DNA of 64,000 nucleotides, taken from the NCBI GenBank assembly GCA_963800285.1, contig CAWDAL010000014.1:124001-188000 (forward strand), in the 5' to 3' direction. The notes under the pieces are model-generated. The model made no database searches. It worked only from the letters and a program-made list of their open reading frames with translations, and was not told the DNA's origin. The stretch comes from DASUPK01 sp963800285. Its GTDB lineage: Bacteria; Actinomycetota; Thermoleophilia; Solirubrobacterales; 70-9. Below, piece by piece: positions 62,941 through 64,000 of this stretch (the first letter of the stretch is position 1; every line of letters starts with the position of its first letter). The position numbers and the translations under genes are program-made.

Positions 62941-63309
62941 TCAAGCCTGGGGCGAGAAGCGGTAGCCGATGCCGGTGTGGGTGTGGATGAAGCGACGTCC
63001 GGGGAGAGCCCTTTCGAGCTTTGCCCTCAGCCGGCCGACGTAGACGTCGACCGACCGATCGCTCTTCTTGTAGGAGCGGCGCCAGACCGTCTCGTAGAGC
63101 TGCTCCCGGGTCATCACACGCTCGGCGTTGTGAGCGAGCTCGGTGAGGAGCTGCAGCTCCCTGACGGTGAGGACCAGGGGGCGGCCGTCGACGAGCGCCG
63201 CGTGGTCGGCTGGCCTGATCTCCAGGCGCCCCGCGTAGACGGGGGTCTGGTCAAGGCCGGCCAGCGGAATCGTTGACGCTGGGCCCGCGGCGCCGTTCTC
63301 GCCTTCCAT
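62941..63309 (-). CDS. PhoB/OmpR-type DNA-binding protein without receiver domain
   Basis: 122 residues, only the winged-helix half of a response regulator. ALVDGRPLVLTVRELQLLTELAHNAERVMTREQL and YKKSDRSVDVYVGRLRAKLE match the OmpR/PhoB effector, and IHTHTGIGYRF matches its wing. No receiver domain or Asp phospho-acceptor exists, and none is encoded upstream. It could act as a PHO regulator that needs no phosphorylation. It is flanked by two PHO-box-like repeats and lies next to pst. Confidence 0.9.
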   Translation of the reverse strand: MEGENGAAGPASTIPLAGLDQTPVYAGRLEIRPADHAALVDGRPLVLTVRELQLLTELAHNAERVMTREQLYETVWRRSYKKSDRSVDVYVGRLRAKLERALPGRRFIHTHTGIGYRFSPQA

Positions 63310-63345
63310 GGCGTCGGAGCTTCCCCGTTGGATGCGGAAAAGTAG

Positions 63346-64000
63346 TTACGGTCGAGTGAACTTCCGGTGAACGCGGTGTGAAGGTCCGACCGTGAGCACG
63401 CCGTCGGATGCGTTCACCGTAGGCGGATCGGCGAGGTACTCGCGCAGGAATCGCCGCGTCGGCGGCTCCTTCAAGGAGTCTGCGCTTACGTCCATATAGA
63501 GGGGACGGGAGAGGACCCGCTAAGCGTGGCCTCGGACCGCGGAGGCCGTGGGCGAGACGCAGCCTCGACCGGCATCGACGGCCACCGGCCGCACGCCCGA
63601 GCCGGGCTCGAGCTGGGTGACGGGCAGGAAACCGATCGCCGCCGGCGATGAGGCCACCCTCCCGCTCAGCTCGTTGGGACCGTCCGCGACGTCGTAGTCG
63701 CTGCGGAGAAGCGGATCGACGGGTCCGAACAGGACCTCCGCCAGCAGCTTGGCCGGCGGCGCATCGGGCTTCCAGCCGACCGGCTCGAGCGGAAGCGGCG
63801 GGAGCGCCGGGTCGAGCTGCGCCCACGAGTCGACGGGGCTTCGGGGTCGCCAGATGGATTTCACCTGGTCCAGAGTGAGGCAGTGGGCGAAGCGGTTCCG
63901 TTCGCTGACCACCATTGCGAGACCCTCCCTCGCGACCACGACCGGCACGAACCTGGTCCCGGAGGCCCGGCACTGCCGCCGCTCGGATCCGTCGAGAGCG
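63346..64000 (-). pseudogene. PstS-like phosphate-binding protein interrupted by TAG, 5' end outside window
   Basis: From the right edge the frame reads SGTRFVPVVVAREGLAMVVS, HCLTLDQVKSIWRP and AIGFLPVTQL, as in PstS-family binding proteins. An in-frame TAG is at 63520-63522. After it the same frame continues RVLSRPLYMDVSADSLKEPP and FLREYLADPP to TAA at 63346, which is the conserved C-terminal part. The gene is likely inactivated by a nonsense change, or the base call is wrong. Confidence 0.7.
63356..63388 (-). promoter_or_regulatory. PHO-box-like repeat upstream of the PhoB-type gene, three 11-bp units
   Basis: On the plus strand GTGAACTTCCG, GTGAACGCGGT and GTGAAGGTCCG are three clean 11-bp units (TTCAC read leftward). 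They are 47 bp from the start of the PhoB-like gene and within the end of the broken pstS-like gene. This is the best PHO-box candidate in the window. Confidence 0.7.

Noticed and set aside
63520..63522. Amber codon as programmed recoding (pyrrolysine or readthrough)
   Set aside because: No recoding element is visible and such use is not expected in this lineage; nonsense mutation or base error is simpler.

Overview
The window is GC-rich, densely packed bacterial DNA. Most neighbouring genes overlap by 1-14 bases (ATGA, GTGA and TGATG junctions). Many start codons lie only 6-9 bases downstream of a TANNNT hexamer with no Shine-Dalgarno sequence, which suggests leaderless transcripts. With a PknB-type kinase, GTG starts, 11-bp PHO-box-like repeats and Acr3/ArsJ arsenic genes, this points to an actinobacterium, most likely a deep-branching soil lineage such as Thermoleophilia/Solirubrobacterales. 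That placement is inferred from gene style; no 16S gene is present. No phage, integrase, insertion sequence, rRNA or CRISPR array was seen. One tRNA (Gly, CCC) is present.

Layout. 1-4.5 kb: end of a secreted protein, a nucleotide-sugar pair (sugar-1-phosphate nucleotidylyltransferase and SDR dehydratase), a decayed SnoaL-like gene, tRNA-Gly, a CcmG/CcmH cytochrome c maturation pair and a decayed sugar transferase. 4.5-12.8 kb: argS, rlmH, an M48 protease, a metallophosphoesterase, a lipoprotein translationally coupled to a Ser/Thr kinase, a secreted glycosidase-like protein and tgt. 12.8-17.3 kb: a glycolytic operon gap-pgk-tpiA-gpmI followed by tgt. 17.4-22.4 kb: VOC protein, ABC-2 exporter, rapZ, uvrC. 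22.4-25.7 kb: enoyl-CoA hydratase, cupredoxin lipoprotein, MaoC hydratase, substrate-binding lipoprotein. 25.7-28.4 kb: two TadE-like pseudopilins and a large multidomain protein with a membrane anchor, an M15 peptidase and a lytic transglycosylase. 28.4-35 kb: surface-sugar and envelope genes. 35.4-47.3 kb: phosphate and polyphosphate genes (pit, DUF47, ppk, two CHAD proteins, ppx) mixed with a PHP-glycosyltransferase fusion and a GH31 glycosidase. 47.3-54.2 kb: a broken cation-efflux gene and a divergent arsenic locus (arsR, frameshifted arsM and an R2-like oxidase leftward; arsC, gapdh, arsJ, acr3 rightward). 54.3-57.8 kb: three genes, each preceded by an 11-bp-spaced PHO-box-like repeat. 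57.9-64 kb: phoU-pstBACS, a receiver-less PhoB-type DNA-binding protein and a pstS-like gene interrupted by an amber codon.

Two themes stand out. First, phosphate: uptake by Pst and PiT, storage and mobilisation by Ppk, Ppx and CHAD proteins, and a candidate PHO regulon including a pyruvate-kinase-like protein and a flippase-like membrane protein. Second, envelope remodelling: the TadE/TadE/M15-transglycosylase cassette is the best candidate for an undescribed system.

Six genes are broken by frameshifts or an in-frame stop. Some may be real decay and others assembly errors; raw reads are needed to decide.
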